Source: Serpula lacrymans var. lacrymans S7.9 (Eukaryota; Basidiomycota; Agaricomycetes; Boletales; Serpulaceae). Taken from it: 64,000 nt of DNA. The notes beneath the pieces are model-generated. The model did not search any database. It saw only the letters and a program-made list of their open reading frames with translations, and was not told the DNA's origin. Location of the stretch: contig NW_006763293.1 in NCBI RefSeq assembly GCF_000218685.1, positions 2,353,968 to 2,417,967 on the forward strand. Direction: 5' to 3'. The position numbers were made by a program, and so were the translations under genes. Below, one piece after another: positions 11,818 through 23,558 of this stretch (within the stretch, counting starts at the first letter, position 1; each line of letters begins with the position of its first letter).

Positions 11818-12680
11818 ATGCCTGTGCGTACGACACTTGCACTACATGGTGCTAATGACTGACAAAATATATAGAAACATTATTGTGACTATTGTGATGT
11901 ATTTCTAACTCACGACTCTGCCTCAGGTATGTTGGTCTTGTTCTGTGCAAGATTCACGGGTTTTGATCCATGCAAATAGTGCGCAAGGCCCATAACAGTG
12001 GTCGTAATCACCTCTCGAACGTTCGGGATTATTATGCTTGTGAGTATTGCAATGTCTGACCATATCGCATTATCCCTTACATAGAGATATTTAGCGCTGG
12101 GTCACGACAAGGCTCAAAACATCATCGACCAAATCACTGCAGCGTATGAAACGAGTGGTGGTCCACCTCCAGGTGGTTTCGGGTTCGGTCCTCAGCACTT
12201 GACTGGTCCTGCTCCTCAATTCGGTGGACCACCCATGGGCTTCGGAGGACCACCACCAGGTTTTGGAGGACGTGAGTTTGAATTCGACGTTCGTTCTTAG
12301 ACACACTGACTAACTCTATGCAGCCAGACCTCCTTTCCCTCCCGGTCCCTTCCCTCCACCTGGTATGATGGGACCCCCTGGTGGTGCTCCTCCTTTCCCT
12401 CCCAATGGAATGCCCCCACCGGGCATGGGGCCTCCCGGCGGCTTCCCTGGTGGTAAGTCTTCGCCTTGTCTAAGTGTGACATAAGGCTCATGAATGAAAA
12501 GGTGCACCACCTTTCCCTCCCAATGGCGGCCCTCCCGGTGGTCTACCGGGCGGTCCACCGTTCCCTCCAGGTGGTAACTTTGCTCCTCCAGTTGGTCCAG
12601 GAGGTTCTCCGCCTGGTGGCGACATCAACGCAGGTCCGGGCGGCATGCATCCCGATAGAATGAGGATGATGGGCAGGTAA
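11818..12680 (+). CDS. U1 snRNP protein C (U1-C / YHC1)
   Basis: Six exons (11818-11823, 11875-11926, 11980-12039, 12095-12271, 12324-12452, 12502-12680) give 200 residues. The first exon is just ATGCCT (Met-Pro). The N-terminal zinc finger is canonical: C6, C9, H24 and H30 in MPKHYCDYCDVFLTHDSA and VRKAHNSGRNHL, followed by SNVRDYYASLGHDKAQ. The rest is a Gly/Pro-rich tail with PPFPPNG-type repeats. U1-C stabilises U1 snRNA pairing with the 5' splice site. Open frames antisense to the proline-rich exons are shadows. The stop is an in-frame TAA directly after MMGR. Confidence 0.97.
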
Positions 12681-13083
12681 ACTCTCTGAACCTGAATGTT
12701 GAACGGTGATGGCCTAGATTCTCTCCTTCTCTACCAAAAATATTTGAGGCCGACAGGGTGTGGTATATATGATTCAGGTAAATTATTAATAATCAAATTT
12801 TTCTCACACGAGTCAGTTTGAGTCGATCCTCGTGTTCATATATAAACGGTACGAACCCTGACAGTCTTCGTCTTCGATGTATTATGCCTCCAGGCAGGAA
12901 ATCCGAGTCATTGTTAAAATTCGCAAACCAAAGAAGGCGTTCACTGGAGTCATGTTCACTTTATTGTTGTCCAAAACCAGCGGTGCAATGTGTTCAGTTA
13001 CGTTTTGACTTTGACCTCTCCGCTATATAAGTTGAGCATGCGGGGACAGGTTAGACAAGATTGGTGCTGAGATTCGTTCACCA
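12681..13083. other. Intergenic
   Basis: This 403-bp gap lies between U1-C and the oxygenase-fold gene, both plus strand. It must include the U1-C 3' UTR and the next promoter. I recognise no gene or repeat in it. Confidence 0.45.
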
Positions 13084-14685
13084 ATGGACGCTATGAAATC
13101 AGCTGGATTATGCAGTGGCCATACCTCTTCGTCCGCTGATTACGATGAGGTGATATCTGATACTATTTCTGACGCTTCGCGAGCAGTGAACCAAGGCCAA
13201 GATACGACGGGTTTCAAGATTTCACGCAAGGTAAGGTCTACTATCGAATTCATGTTTCCTCGCGCTTATAACATTCTGATTGTATCGCTTCATAGGAAGT
13301 TGTACTTGCCAGACCTATTTCGACATCACGATCTGCTATAGATATAAATAATGCTGTTAAGCGTGCTCACCATAAGCTTCCGTGCATTGGCTATTGTCCG
13401 ACAAAGACTCGCGAAGAAAAGATGATGGTTTCAATAACTTACGGGTTGAGGGTTAATTGTAACAAAGAAGATACGGTTGTAGACGATGTCATTATGAAGG
13501 TATGTTATGCCAATTAACATGGTCCATTGCCTTGTTGCGTGCTAATTACGCTTGTAGAAGTTGAATATCCTGAAAGAGATCTGTAGTCAGCACGCACGCG
13601 TCTTTTCCTCTGGACACCTGAACTGTTCCTTCAAACTAGCTGTTACTTGCCCTGGTTGCGAATATGAAGGCGTTGTAAACACAGGTGACCAGGACAGTAC
13701 GTTTAGCGTGCCCCTCCAAGGGCTGCTACAAAGGTGGTATGAATCTGCCTCCGTCTCTGCTTACAGAGATGTCCGAGATCAGGAGATTAAGTTTGACCCC
13801 GAAGTTCGCGAAGCTCGTGAAATATCGGCGACCCAGTTCTCCCTCGAGCCAAAGTTGCTGCAGTTGATTGAAAGCTGCTGGAAGGAAAGCTTCGCAGCTG
13901 ATTACCCAGTGTGCGCCAAACCCTACAAAATACACGTTTACGGTCCCGGCGGTCACTTCAAGATGCATCGGGATACGCCACAGAATGAGTTGCTTGGTAC
14001 ATTTCTGCTTGGCCTTGGCGATACAACTGGTGGCCACCACCTGAGGGTTGTTGACAAGGACTTGAACGCTACCCTGGGTAGTTGGTGTGCGTTCTACCCT
14101 GATGTACCGCACTCGGTCACTACAATCGAGTGTGGTTACTTCGCTATACTTGCGTTGAAGATTTTTCGCACAGGGAACCCGGATGTGTCGGAGCCAAAGA
14201 CGCAGCCCGAGGTTTTTACCACTGTTCATGATATCACGACCGGGATGAAGGTTCCTTTTGGGATACTGCTAGAAAGGAAGTATTGCCTGGGCACGACCGA
14301 GCTTGGTGGGATGGACGCCTTGGTCCTCGCGTGCGCTCGGGCTCAACCCAATGTCAGAGTGTACCTTCTACCAGTCGTTGTGCGATATTGCGCCAAATGG
14401 AGCATTCGCACTGCTCAAGAACCATTCGAGAATGAATTCGACGCGCGAGTCTATCCCTTTACGGAAGCCGACATCGACTTTGCACTTGGGAGAACACAGG
14501 TGATCGGTCGCAGTTGGCTGAAAGGTGCGAGGGAAGTGCCATTTTACAGCGCCGACTTCGATAGCTCTGTAGTCAAATGGAGCCAGGAGTGTCGTGAGAT
14601 GGATAAACACTATGGAAAAAAGGGGGAGGCATGGAGGGAAGACAGCGTTTATTTTTCTTATGCAATGTTGGTTCTTCATTGCTGA
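13084..14685 (+). CDS. 2OG-Fe(II) oxygenase-fold protein (prolyl-4-hydroxylase-like, fungal expansion)
   Basis: Three exons (13084-13230, 13296-13499, 13558-14685) give 492 residues. The core reads YKIHVYGPGGHFKMHRDTP, then GGHHLRVVDKDL and WCAFYPDVPHSVTTIECGYF, as in the 'YGPGGFFK.H.DTPR' oxygenase family expanded in Agaricomycetes. Iron ligands are visible as H254 and D256 (HRD) and H302 (PHS). In relatives the segment after the distal His carries an arginine that binds the 2-oxoglutarate carboxylate (G-[YH]-R); here that position is Phe (GYF). Activity is therefore uncertain. The C-terminal half resembles the regulatory half of the same family. Substrate is unknown. Confidence 0.75.
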
Positions 14686-15054
14686 TCATGATAAAGATAA
14701 TGGATTACAGACCTCTAAATGTTACATACTTAGTTGTATCACGTCCAATACAGGTGGATTGTTATGTGCATAGTACTACATAGAAAATTGTACTGATATT
14801 CGCGGCGATCGGAAGTAGTTGGCCTGACGGAACTCGGACGGCATCCGGGACATAATCGGAAGGGCGTCGGAGGTCACACGGGCGTCACGCACGTTTGTGA
14901 CTTTATTTGGGTCGAGTCTGGTCAGGAAGTCAATTGGAATTCGGCTCCTATTCAGACCTTGACGATCACGAGCATTTGCTCACTGACTTCCTCTCTCCAA
15001 AGGCCTTCAGAAAAAAGAGCATTTATCATATCAGCCCGCTCTTTTTTCCCCATC
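14686..15054. other. Intergenic, vtc1 promoter region
   Basis: This 369-bp gap lies between the oxygenase-fold gene and vtc1. Its second half is rich in CGG/GAC-type sequence and should hold the vtc1 promoter. No gene is seen. Confidence 0.4.
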
Positions 15055-15653
15055 ATGTCCACGCAACCTCTCTTGCAACGCACAGCGTCGAAGCGCATTG
15101 CTCTGCCCGTCAGAGTAGAACCCAAGGTTTCTTTTGCTAACGAGCGGACATTTTTGTCATGGCTGCACTTCACCGTCGTTCTCGGAGGACTGGCTGTGGG
15201 GTTGTTAAACTTTGGAGATAGGGTATGGAACCTTTTTCGTGTCTCTTTGTTTTCTATTCATGTCTGTGGGCAGGTGGGAAAAATTAGTGCTGCTATGTTT
15301 TCTCTTGTTGGTGAGTGATCTGCCGTCCGTGGCAGTCGCAGATCGTTGATACGGGAACTAATTCTAGCCATGGCCGTTATGCTATATGCCCTGTACACAT
15401 ATCACTGGCGCGCGGCGTCAATTCGCAGAGGCGGAAGAGGACCTTACGATGATCGTGTTGGACCCGTAAGTAAACATCTTGTCGGTTGGTTAGCAACGAG
15501 TGCGGTCGTTGATATTTATTTTTGGCACAGACTCTTCTCTGTACTGCACTACTCAGTAAGTTCACACATAATTGGACCGTTATCATTATCTGATTCGTCG
15601 TGATGATAGTCGCTATAATCGTCAACTTCGTGTTGAGATTCACAGAGTCTTAG
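15055..15653 (+). CDS. vtc1: VTC1, vacuolar transporter chaperone small subunit
   Basis: Five exons (15055-15222, 15274-15310, 15368-15465, 15531-15555, 15610-15653) give 123 residues. The protein is nearly all VTC/DUF202 domain: [73 protein letters not shown] and a final helix ending NFVLRFTES. Three membrane helices are visible. VTC1 has no SPX domain and works with VTC4 (polyphosphate polymerase) to make and move polyphosphate into the vacuole. Only the small membrane subunit is present in this window. It is tail-to-tail with swc4. Confidence 0.97.
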
Positions 15654-15892
15654 AGATTGGACATGTTTCATGCTTGGAATCTAACAACCTATCTTTCTGG
15701 AACCATCTACAGCACAACTCTATGTCGACGCTCATGGATGTTACTCATCTGCTTTCAAATGTATTATGGCCCGTTATAATGACTCTGCGAAACACTAATG
15801 CCAGAATACGATTTCGTGCTTTCGATATATGCATCATGATCTCATTTTCCAGGTAATTTATATTGCTACAAAGGAAATTAGAAATACAGGAT

Positions 15893-17766
15893 TCAAATAC
15901 GTTTCTGTCGCTTCGGTCCTGCTCTCGCGGAAACAGAGCCAGAGGTATCGATAGAGGATATTGACACTGAACGGCGAGACTGAGGCACATTTGGTTTAAG
16001 AAACTCGATATAGAAATAAGTGCACGAACAACTTACCTGTTTCCTCCCTCTTCCGCTTTTGGTGCTGACCACACTCTGAGCTCGCCCATCTTCTCCCTCA
16101 GCGTCGCCACCTTCAGTTTCCCCTTCAGCGTCCATTGGTGTTCCTACACCGGTATCCGCTCCCTCGCTTGCCCTGCTTCCCAGCCGTACCTTCAGGACTC
16201 TGATATCCTGCTCCGTTTTATCCACAACTTTCTTGGTGTCGATGAGCGCACTGGCAGCTTCGATGAGCGACTCCAGCTGTGCACAGTTGTCGCGTGTGGG
16301 CATGACAAGACGTGTATGCGTTATGGAAAGCTCGGTAAGCAGCTGCGCAACTTTTGGAGCAATTGCAGCTTTAGGCGCAGGTAGTTTGAAAGAGCGGAGG
16401 TGGACGGGGGTGTGAGCAGCCTTAGTAGCTGGTGTGGTGGCTGGCGGTGGGTCGGTACGAACAATGCAATGGTGTGCATCTGAAAAATTGTCTTAGAGGG
16501 TAGAAAAACCAATTCAATACAAGACGTACCCTGTGCCGCCGATTTGACAGACTGCGCTCTTTTGGGTACAGGTGGTCCAAGCGATATGATATTTGAAGGC
16601 GTCGTTGGCGTCTCGAGGTCTGCAGCTGCACCCTTCTTTTTCTTCTTGACCTCCAGTGTCAAGCTTGCAGGTCCATCTTCATCCGGTATGACATCTGGCA
16701 GCCCAGAGTCTATACCCGCCAAAGTGCGCAAAAGCTCCTCTCTTTCTTTCTTAAACCGGCGCTCACTTTGCTCCAAGCGCTTGAGTTCGATGAATAGAGC
16801 TTCTTCTTCGGCGATTTCGTCCTGAGTACGATTCTCGAGACTTGCGACATATTTTTTGCGGGTAGTTTCTCGATCTAGTTCTCGAATATGGTAGTTGTGT
16901 ATGATATTAAACAATAGATTTCACCTTTATCGAATTGAAAGCTTGAGATTAGCTGGATTTTACTGGTTTCATCGCCTGCCCATGGTCTGTTCCTGATTAG
17001 CTTTCGACAGACACTATAATATCGATCTTTCAAGTCCTAAAGCATGGTAAGGGCTATATAGTGCTGCATAAGGAGGGATACATACTTCCATGGAGCGCGG
17101 CGTCCCGTCTGGATACTCGTACCGGTCATAGATGATATACCATCGCATATCGTAGTCCCGAACCAGTTCGAATAGATAATCAGTCTCTTCTTTTGTCCAT
17201 TCCTTGTCTTTAAGTCGTGGAGAGAATTTGTGAGTGCACCATAAATGACATGCTAACGCCTCCATACCGTCTAGAAAGCGGGTGTATTCGTCTTGAGAAT
17301 AAGTATATATCGTTGATTTTACGTTGTACTTTTCGAAAGGATATTCTGGGACAGATTCAGTGAAGTTACTGAAGCAAAGGGGATAGTGACTTACCGGCTG
17401 AAGGGTCAGTTGTAGCCTTTACCCAATGACCGAGTTGCAACGAATCGCTCCGAGCACCATTTTTGAATGATCGCCATTCCCTATGAAAGTGATATCAAGA
17501 TGCACGCTTAACCGAGGACGAATGACCACTTACCACTTTACTTTTCCTCCACCGCCAAGATTCGGCTTTTGTTTCAGCCGTGGTTTCGCGAGCTGAGCAG
17601 CAAGGGATGGTGCAGATGGGCCGATGAGAGCATAGAGTTCCCTGGATATTCCCTCAGGTTTCTTGTTCGTCGAGTTTGATTTGCGAGGTTGGGGCTGAGA
17701 GGGGCCAGCGGCCGAGTTTGTTGGGAGAGATAGGGCGCTACGAATGTCCGCTGCTGTCGCTGCCAT
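15893..17766 (-). CDS. swc4: SWC4/DMAP1, SWR1 and NuA4 complex subunit
   Basis: Seven exons (17534-17766, 17395-17480, 17096-adjusted 17086-17345, 16925-17036, 16530-16874, 16037-16479, 15893-15979) give 521 residues. The conserved core is clear: EGISRELYALIGPSAPSL, WRSFKNGARSDSLQLGHW, YPFEKYNVKSTIYTYS, then the SANT-like region WTKEETDYLFELVRDYDMRW, DRYEYPDGTPRSMEDLKDRYY. A DMAP1 C-terminal helical region (KLPAPKAAIAPKVAQLLTEL) follows, with an acidic, Gly/Glu tail. The third exon runs 17086-17345. SWC4 helps deposit histone H2A.Z and acetylate nucleosomes in the nucleus. It is convergent with vtc1 and divergent from the AAA ATPase. Confidence 0.95.
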
Positions 17767-18113
17767 TTGATGGACCTGTGCTCAGACAAGTTCTGTTGTA
17801 AAGTGCTCTTTCTTAGAATGATGTTCAATGGCAGTTATATGTTTCGTCGACTGCAGATGGTAGTAAAGCAAAAGTGAAAGAAACGGGCTTGAGGGATCGC
17901 AGTGAGAAGGGACAGCGTCTGCGTGACTTTCCAAATAAGGCAAGCAGGGATAGCAGTTCCTAATTAGGGCGTCTACCTTGGAGCGCCTATCGCAATTGTA
18001 CCGTGACTGTCGCACTCTCGGCGGCCATAAGTATATCAAAGCACTGCGGTCCAGCATACAACCTTCATTTCTTTCTTCTCACACGACCGCAATACCTGCT
18101 CAACACCACAACC
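17767..18113. promoter_or_regulatory. Divergent intergenic region
   Basis: This 347-bp gap separates the 5' ends of swc4 and the AAA ATPase gene, so it should contain both promoters. No clear TATA box or repeated element was recognised. Confidence 0.4.
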
Positions 18114-20495
18114 ATGCCTCCTGTTATTCCTGAAGATGACACCAATTTCGTCAACGTATGGTTCGGGGACCAGCCAGAAGCACCTGCAGAAGCACGAAAG
18201 GAACAGAAGGGTTTCTATGACGAATGGGTTGACCAAGGTATGCGACTGATCTTACGGGTGGCTCTCTGCTAATTCCCATTTATCTTTTATTCATGCAGCC
18301 TCAGCTAAACACAGCACCCCTGAGCTCTTTGGGTCAGTGTTCATTCTCAAAGTCGTACTTTGTGTGGCTTCCTCATGCCATTCTGTTTTAGCGCCCATGC
18401 ACTTCGTAAACTTTACCCCAAGCACTCGTTGGTCATGTCTGAAGACTACAGACTGTCCCTTCTCGATTTCCCAGCTGCTCAAATACAAGCACTTCCTACG
18501 CCTGAATCTATCACGAATGTAATCTTCATGCCTCTTGCCCGTCGCCTGGGAGACATCAAGGGCGTACTCTCTCAATCCGTGGTGTTCGGTGCATTTGATT
18601 TGACTTGGAAGGTATTTGATATTCTCACTATTATCTCGTATTTCTGATACTAACCGCTTATCAGGACTACAAATTCGTCGTTTACATCGTTAGGGTACGT
18701 TCGTGAGCCGACTATATACGTAGGCTTGGAAATGCTAATAACTCATTTAGTTCGCCATTGGCATGTCTGTCAGGACTCAACACTTTGTGCTTCATGATGG
18801 TCCAAAAGGGCCTGCGGAAGAATTGTTACTTCAGGCTGGACTGTGGCAAAATCAGCTGCATAATGAAGTCTGGGTTTTCAACCAAGGATTTTGGTCCAAA
18901 AACAGTAGTTTATGGTCCGAGGTCCAGAAGTCAAGCTGGGACGATGTTGTTCTCAAAGAGGAGTTCAAAAAGGCTCTACAGAAGGATATCTACAGCTTCT
19001 TTGAAGCCGAAGAGATTTATAAGGAACTTTCGATCCCATGGAAGGTGAATTCCCCTTTTAATAGCCTTGATGATATAGCTTATACATTCAATAGCGTGGC
19101 TTGATTATGTACGGTCCTCCGGGGAACGGCAAGACTATCAGTATCAAAGCTATCATCAAAACGTGTGCAGAGCGAGGCCTCACTCCTCTCTACGTCAAAT
19201 CGTTCCAAAGCAAGTCGTTTACTTTGCCCTTAGATAAATGTAACTTATACCCAAACAGGTTATAAAGGCGAAGAAGGTGCCATGCAAGACGTTTTTGAGA
19301 AGGCTCGCCAGACGGCACCCTGTGTACTAATTTTAGAAGACCTTGACAGTCTCATCAATGATCGTAACCGCTCCTTCTTCCTTAATCAGATTGATGGACT
19401 CGAGGGCAATGATGGTCTGCTTGTCATTGGATCTACTAATCACTTCGACCGACTCGATCCTGCGCTTTCCACGAGGCCGAGCAGGTTTGACCGCAAGTAG
19501 TCAGTTTAGATATTCTTTATCCCACTGGTAGTTTGGACTTGACTGGTTTTTCGTTCACAGTTTATTCGACGACCCTGATCTCGAAGAGCGTGTCCTTTAC
19601 GCCAAATTTTGGCAAAACAAACTCAAAGCCAACAAGAGGGTATCGTTCCCAGATACCCTTGTAGAGGAAGCAGCCGCATCCACCGATCAGTTCAGTTATG
19701 CGTATCTCAAAGAAGCTTTGTAAGTTTTCATTATTTCTAGCTCAACGTGCACAACGTCTGATGCACCCTATCTTTCAAAGCGTTGCCACTCTCGTTCTTC
19801 TCACCAGCGACAATGACGAGAAACCCGACTTCGCCTCTCTGCTCCTGCAACAGATTGCTTCCCTGCGCAAGGAACTGAAGAAGAAGCCGTCCAGCGCCCG
19901 TGCCCGTGCCCTTCCCAGTATTTCATCTGGCACTGACCGGAAGCTTGACACTCCAATTCATTGGCAAGACTGGAAAAACTTTAACCAACAGCTTAGTGTT
20001 ATAAACACAGAAGATCAGACCATGAGGTCGAGGTTGGATAAACAAGCGGAGGACATCAGGAGAATGAGGAGAAACATGGCGACAGCGGGTGCATATTCTG
20101 CTACGGCCTCTATGGCTTCTACGGCCTCTACAGCTTCTGCTCTACCCCTACCCCTACCTCTCCCTCAGCCCCCTCACGTTCTCCAGAAACGGGTGTCTCG
20201 CGATAGTACTTTGCCGCGCGAGGACACCCTTTCAGAATTCCTGCAGAAGGCTAAGGAACGTGCAAGTGCAGTTCGAGCTCCTGAGATCATCTCCGCCTCC
20301 ACCTCTACCACTCTCCCTGTACCTCCCCCTAGATCCAGCATCAAGGCAAGAGTTGTCGACATGCAGGATCGTGAACCTTCTACGATGCCTGGATCCCTGC
20401 CAGATATTCCCAGCAACAGCAGCAACAGCAGCAGCATTGGAAAGCAATGGTTTGCTCCATCACCCACAGCTGATAGCAAGACTTTCCTATTCTGA
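18114..20495 (+). CDS. Fungal AAA-type ATPase with disordered C-terminal tail
   Basis: Nine exons (18114-18237, 18299-18332, 18392-18611, 18665-18694, 18751-19044, 19095-19209, 19259-19496, 19561-19719, 19781-20495) give 642 residues. The N-terminal half is a conserved but unnamed fungal domain. Walker A is GPPGNGKT at residues 241-248. Walker B is [11 protein letters not shown], with Glu-Asp where most AAA proteins have Asp-Glu. Sensor 1 is GSTN and an arginine-finger-like RPSRFDRK follows. After the AAA lid comes a low-complexity tail with Ala/Ser/Thr and Leu-Pro repeats. Intron 6 (19210-19258) starts with GC rather than GT. Cellular role is unknown. Confidence 0.85.
19210..19258 (+). other. 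GC-AG intron in the AAA ATPase gene
   Basis: The exon ends TTCCAAA and the intron starts GCAAGT, ending AACAG. Joining gives SFQ-S-YKGEEG in frame. The nearby GT (GTCGTT) would produce a stop two codons later, so GC is the working donor. Confidence 0.8.
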
Positions 20496-21164
20496 TCGCC
20501 CGTGTACGGGTGGCAGCAGATGGATCGAAAGCCTTTGGGAGCAATGCTCCAAGGCGTGTAAGAATTACGCGGATATTAGGATGTCACGATGTTTTCCATG
20601 TTTGCAGCCAGTCTGCATGTAAGAATTATTAACTGTACCACAAGAGAATGTAAACAACTACAGTACGGTGCAAATAACGATGTTCAAATTGGCTCTGGAA
20701 CAGCCGCTGAAAATGTGTTTTGAAAGGCTTTTCAAGTACTTTTCATATGTTTTCCCAATGTTTTCCTTAAAAAACCCACACACAGGGCTTTGTACCCAGT
20801 GGGCACATATCGAACTAAGAAGTATTTACATATACTTCTAACTATGACTACAAGTGAAACAAAGTCGTCTTGATGATCATGAGGGGGCGTAAGTTAAAAC
20901 AAAATTTGTGAAAGAAAAACATCGTTGGTGTGATAGAATACCCAGTGACCGGAGAAAGACAGGCACATATATGTCCAAAAGAAAGACACGAGAAGCGATT
21001 AAATATGACACCTGGCACAAATTGCAGCGACAACAAGTCGATTATAAATGGAGCACAAGAAATAGCGAAGGAATCTGGGTAAGATGAAGGAAATGTGGTA
21101 ACATAAATACCAGCTCCATGGGAGGGTAGATGTCCTGGCAGCGAAATCTAGAAAATCGCACCCA
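20496..21164. other. Intergenic, convergent 3' ends
   Basis: This 669-bp region lies between the convergent AAA ATPase and the Ste20 kinase. It is AT-rich and presumably holds both 3' UTRs. No open frame with recognisable similarity was found. Confidence 0.45.
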
Positions 21165-23558
21165 CTATGATGACAAGATACTGGGCCACTTGATCTTGAG
21201 CCCTTCCAGCCACCGCATGTATAGAAGTTCGGCAATAGGCGATTTACGCATGGGCAAGTTTGTCTCCTCAGTCTTGTTAGAATGCCCAGAAGCCGATGCA
21301 CTCGAGTCGAGCGGAAGACCTGAAATCTCCTCCTGAACCTCCGTGACAATCAGTCCCTTTGCTGTCATCTCACTCTTGCGTATGACGCGCTTATGAGGGA
21401 ACAATCCGCGTGACGTATTAACATGCTGACGAACGGCGGCATTTCTGTAAGAGTAATGAGTTTTTAGCGTATGGTGGAGAAGTAAGCAGAGGACTTACTC
21501 GTTGATACCTGACAATATATCTAGTATCACATTATACGTCAACGTTGGATTGGCTTCTTTCAGGTCAATAAAGCCACGCGTAAGCATGCTCAGTGACTCT
21601 ATTTCTCTGGCGTCCATATCATCCCGTATAGCCTGTTCATAGTCAGGAACGGCACACATATCCTTACAATAGAGAAACTCACATTGTGTAAAATCGGAAG
21701 GACAACGTCATCGACGATGGACCTCCCCGCTCTTTCCGACTCACTTGTTCTTGACTTGCGAGATCCCTTGTCTTTCGACGGCGAACTGGGCAACGATGAG
21801 TTGCTCTCTCTACTTCGAGCACTCCCCACATAGTCAGCAGATAACCTGAGTGATCCAACGGTATCAACCTTCTTTACAGGGCGGATTGTATCCACCCCCG
21901 TCCCGAGATCCGCCTCGCGCATGATTGTCCCGGTGCCACTTAGATTGTGTCTGGCGGCGTACGAAGAGCGTCTCGTCGACCGCACAGACCCAGTGTAGGC
22001 AGGCGGTGCGCCTAGAGGTATCCCATCTTCGGCACGATCGTCCTCCGCCTCATGTTCTGAGGATCCCTCTGGCGAGTGGCGAGCTTCTGCCAATAACGTG
22101 GGTATATCCTGCTCCTCAGCGACCGGTAAAGGTGATTTTATAATCATCGTGGAGTGCGCTGCTTGCAAATTCATCCCTATCCCGGCTGGACCAGGGAGGG
22201 GATCACTCCCGGCTACAGCAACGCCAGTATCAATAGACCCCTCTTCATCTGCGTATAACGAAGGTGCGTCATCCATATATTCTTCATCGTCCATCTCTGG
22301 CATGAGGTCTCTGGCCACACTGCGGAACGTGCCCATCACTGACGACGTTTTTATCGTGTCGAAATTCCAGTCACTCCTTATCGTCCCATTATTCTCCCAC
22401 ATCACACTATTCCTCACCGTTTGTTGATACATTTGTTGTCCCTTTTGTGGTGAACGTGTACAGTGATCTTGATAACGCTCAATGAGCTCAGTAAGATACG
22501 GCGTTTTCTTTGCGGATTTGATAAACTTGTGCTGCAAAAGCTCCTTGGCCGTAGGACGCTGAAATTGATAAACGATCAAAAATATACATCAGAGCATCAT
22601 ACATATCTTCACTCACAGCATCGGGATCCTTAGTAAGACACAGCGAAACAAATTCTTTGAATGCTGGAGAGAACGCGCCTTCCAAAACCGGTGGCTTTGC
22701 CTTTGGTATCAAAAACAGCACTCGCATAGGATGATATTCGGCTAACGGTGGCTCTCCATTAGCCATTTCAATCGCAGTGATACCCAAACTCCACATATCG
22801 GCTTTCGCATCGTACCCCGCCTGACGAATAACTTCAGGGGCCATCCAAAAAGGGGTACCAACGAATGTATGCCTCAGTGTACTTGTTAGTTGGGCCGCTA
22901 CACCGAAATCCGCTAGCTTCACTTTTCCGTTTGCAGAAAGAAGAACATTGGCAGCTTTGATATCACGGTGGATGGTGCCTTCAGTATGTAAGTAGTCGAG
23001 ACCCAGGAGAAGTTCGCGACAAATAACAGCGATGTGTGCCTCTGAAAACACTCCAGGTTTCAGGAGGTCAAGGCATGAACCTCCTGCGAGGTACTCCATA
23101 ATAATCCATAGCTTGTATGCGACGACGAATGAGCCGTAGTACCGGGTGACGTATTCGGAATCGCATTGAGCAAGGCTAGCTATTTCTTGCTGGATTTCGG
23201 AGATATCGTCATCAGAATCTTCCAAATCTGAGACAATTGGAAGGCAATGAGCCACCGACACTAATATCCACCGACCTCCGAAAACTCATGGTTACTCACC
23301 GATTTGTTTGATAGCAACGATCTGCTTTGTCTCATTGTGCATAGCCTTGTAGACTACACCGAAACTGCCTGTACCCAGTTTCTCCAACAATGTGTACTGG
23401 CTTGCAGGATTATTGCTGGGAACTGGGTAAGGCTCTCTAGGGCGAGGGGCTCGAGGCGATGCGGGGGGTGAACGTGATGTAATCGGCTGAGAATCATGGT
23501 CAGTACTAGTAACACTTTGTTTCCTGAGACGAGAGCCAGGACGGGAGCTGGGAGACAT
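21165..23558 (-). CDS. Ste20-family protein kinase, GCK-III/YSK type
   Basis: Five exons (23300-23558, 22617-23227, 21683-22558, 21499-21632, 21165-21444) give 719 residues. After a short Ser/Pro-rich N-terminus the kinase domain begins [19 protein letters not shown] with the lysine in IVAIKQI. The catalytic loop is [11 protein letters not shown], the metal site ADFGVAAQL, the activation segment [13 protein letters not shown], and the domain ends [18 protein letters not shown]. This matches MST3/4-SOK1-type kinases (fission yeast Sid1/Nak1, Cryptococcus Kic1), which act in polarity and septation. The long C-terminal tail is acidic and disordered and ends in a conserved helical segment ([19 protein letters not shown]) likely to bind a partner. 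Confidence 0.92.

Noticed and set aside
12091..12558. Three minus-strand Gly/Pro-poor open frames
   Set aside because: They are antisense shadows of the Gly/Pro-rich U1-C exons, where biased codons keep the other frames open.
20080..20440. Leu-Pro and CAG-type tandem repeats in the AAA ATPase tail
   Set aside because: Short low-complexity repeats in a disordered tail are common and need no special explanation.
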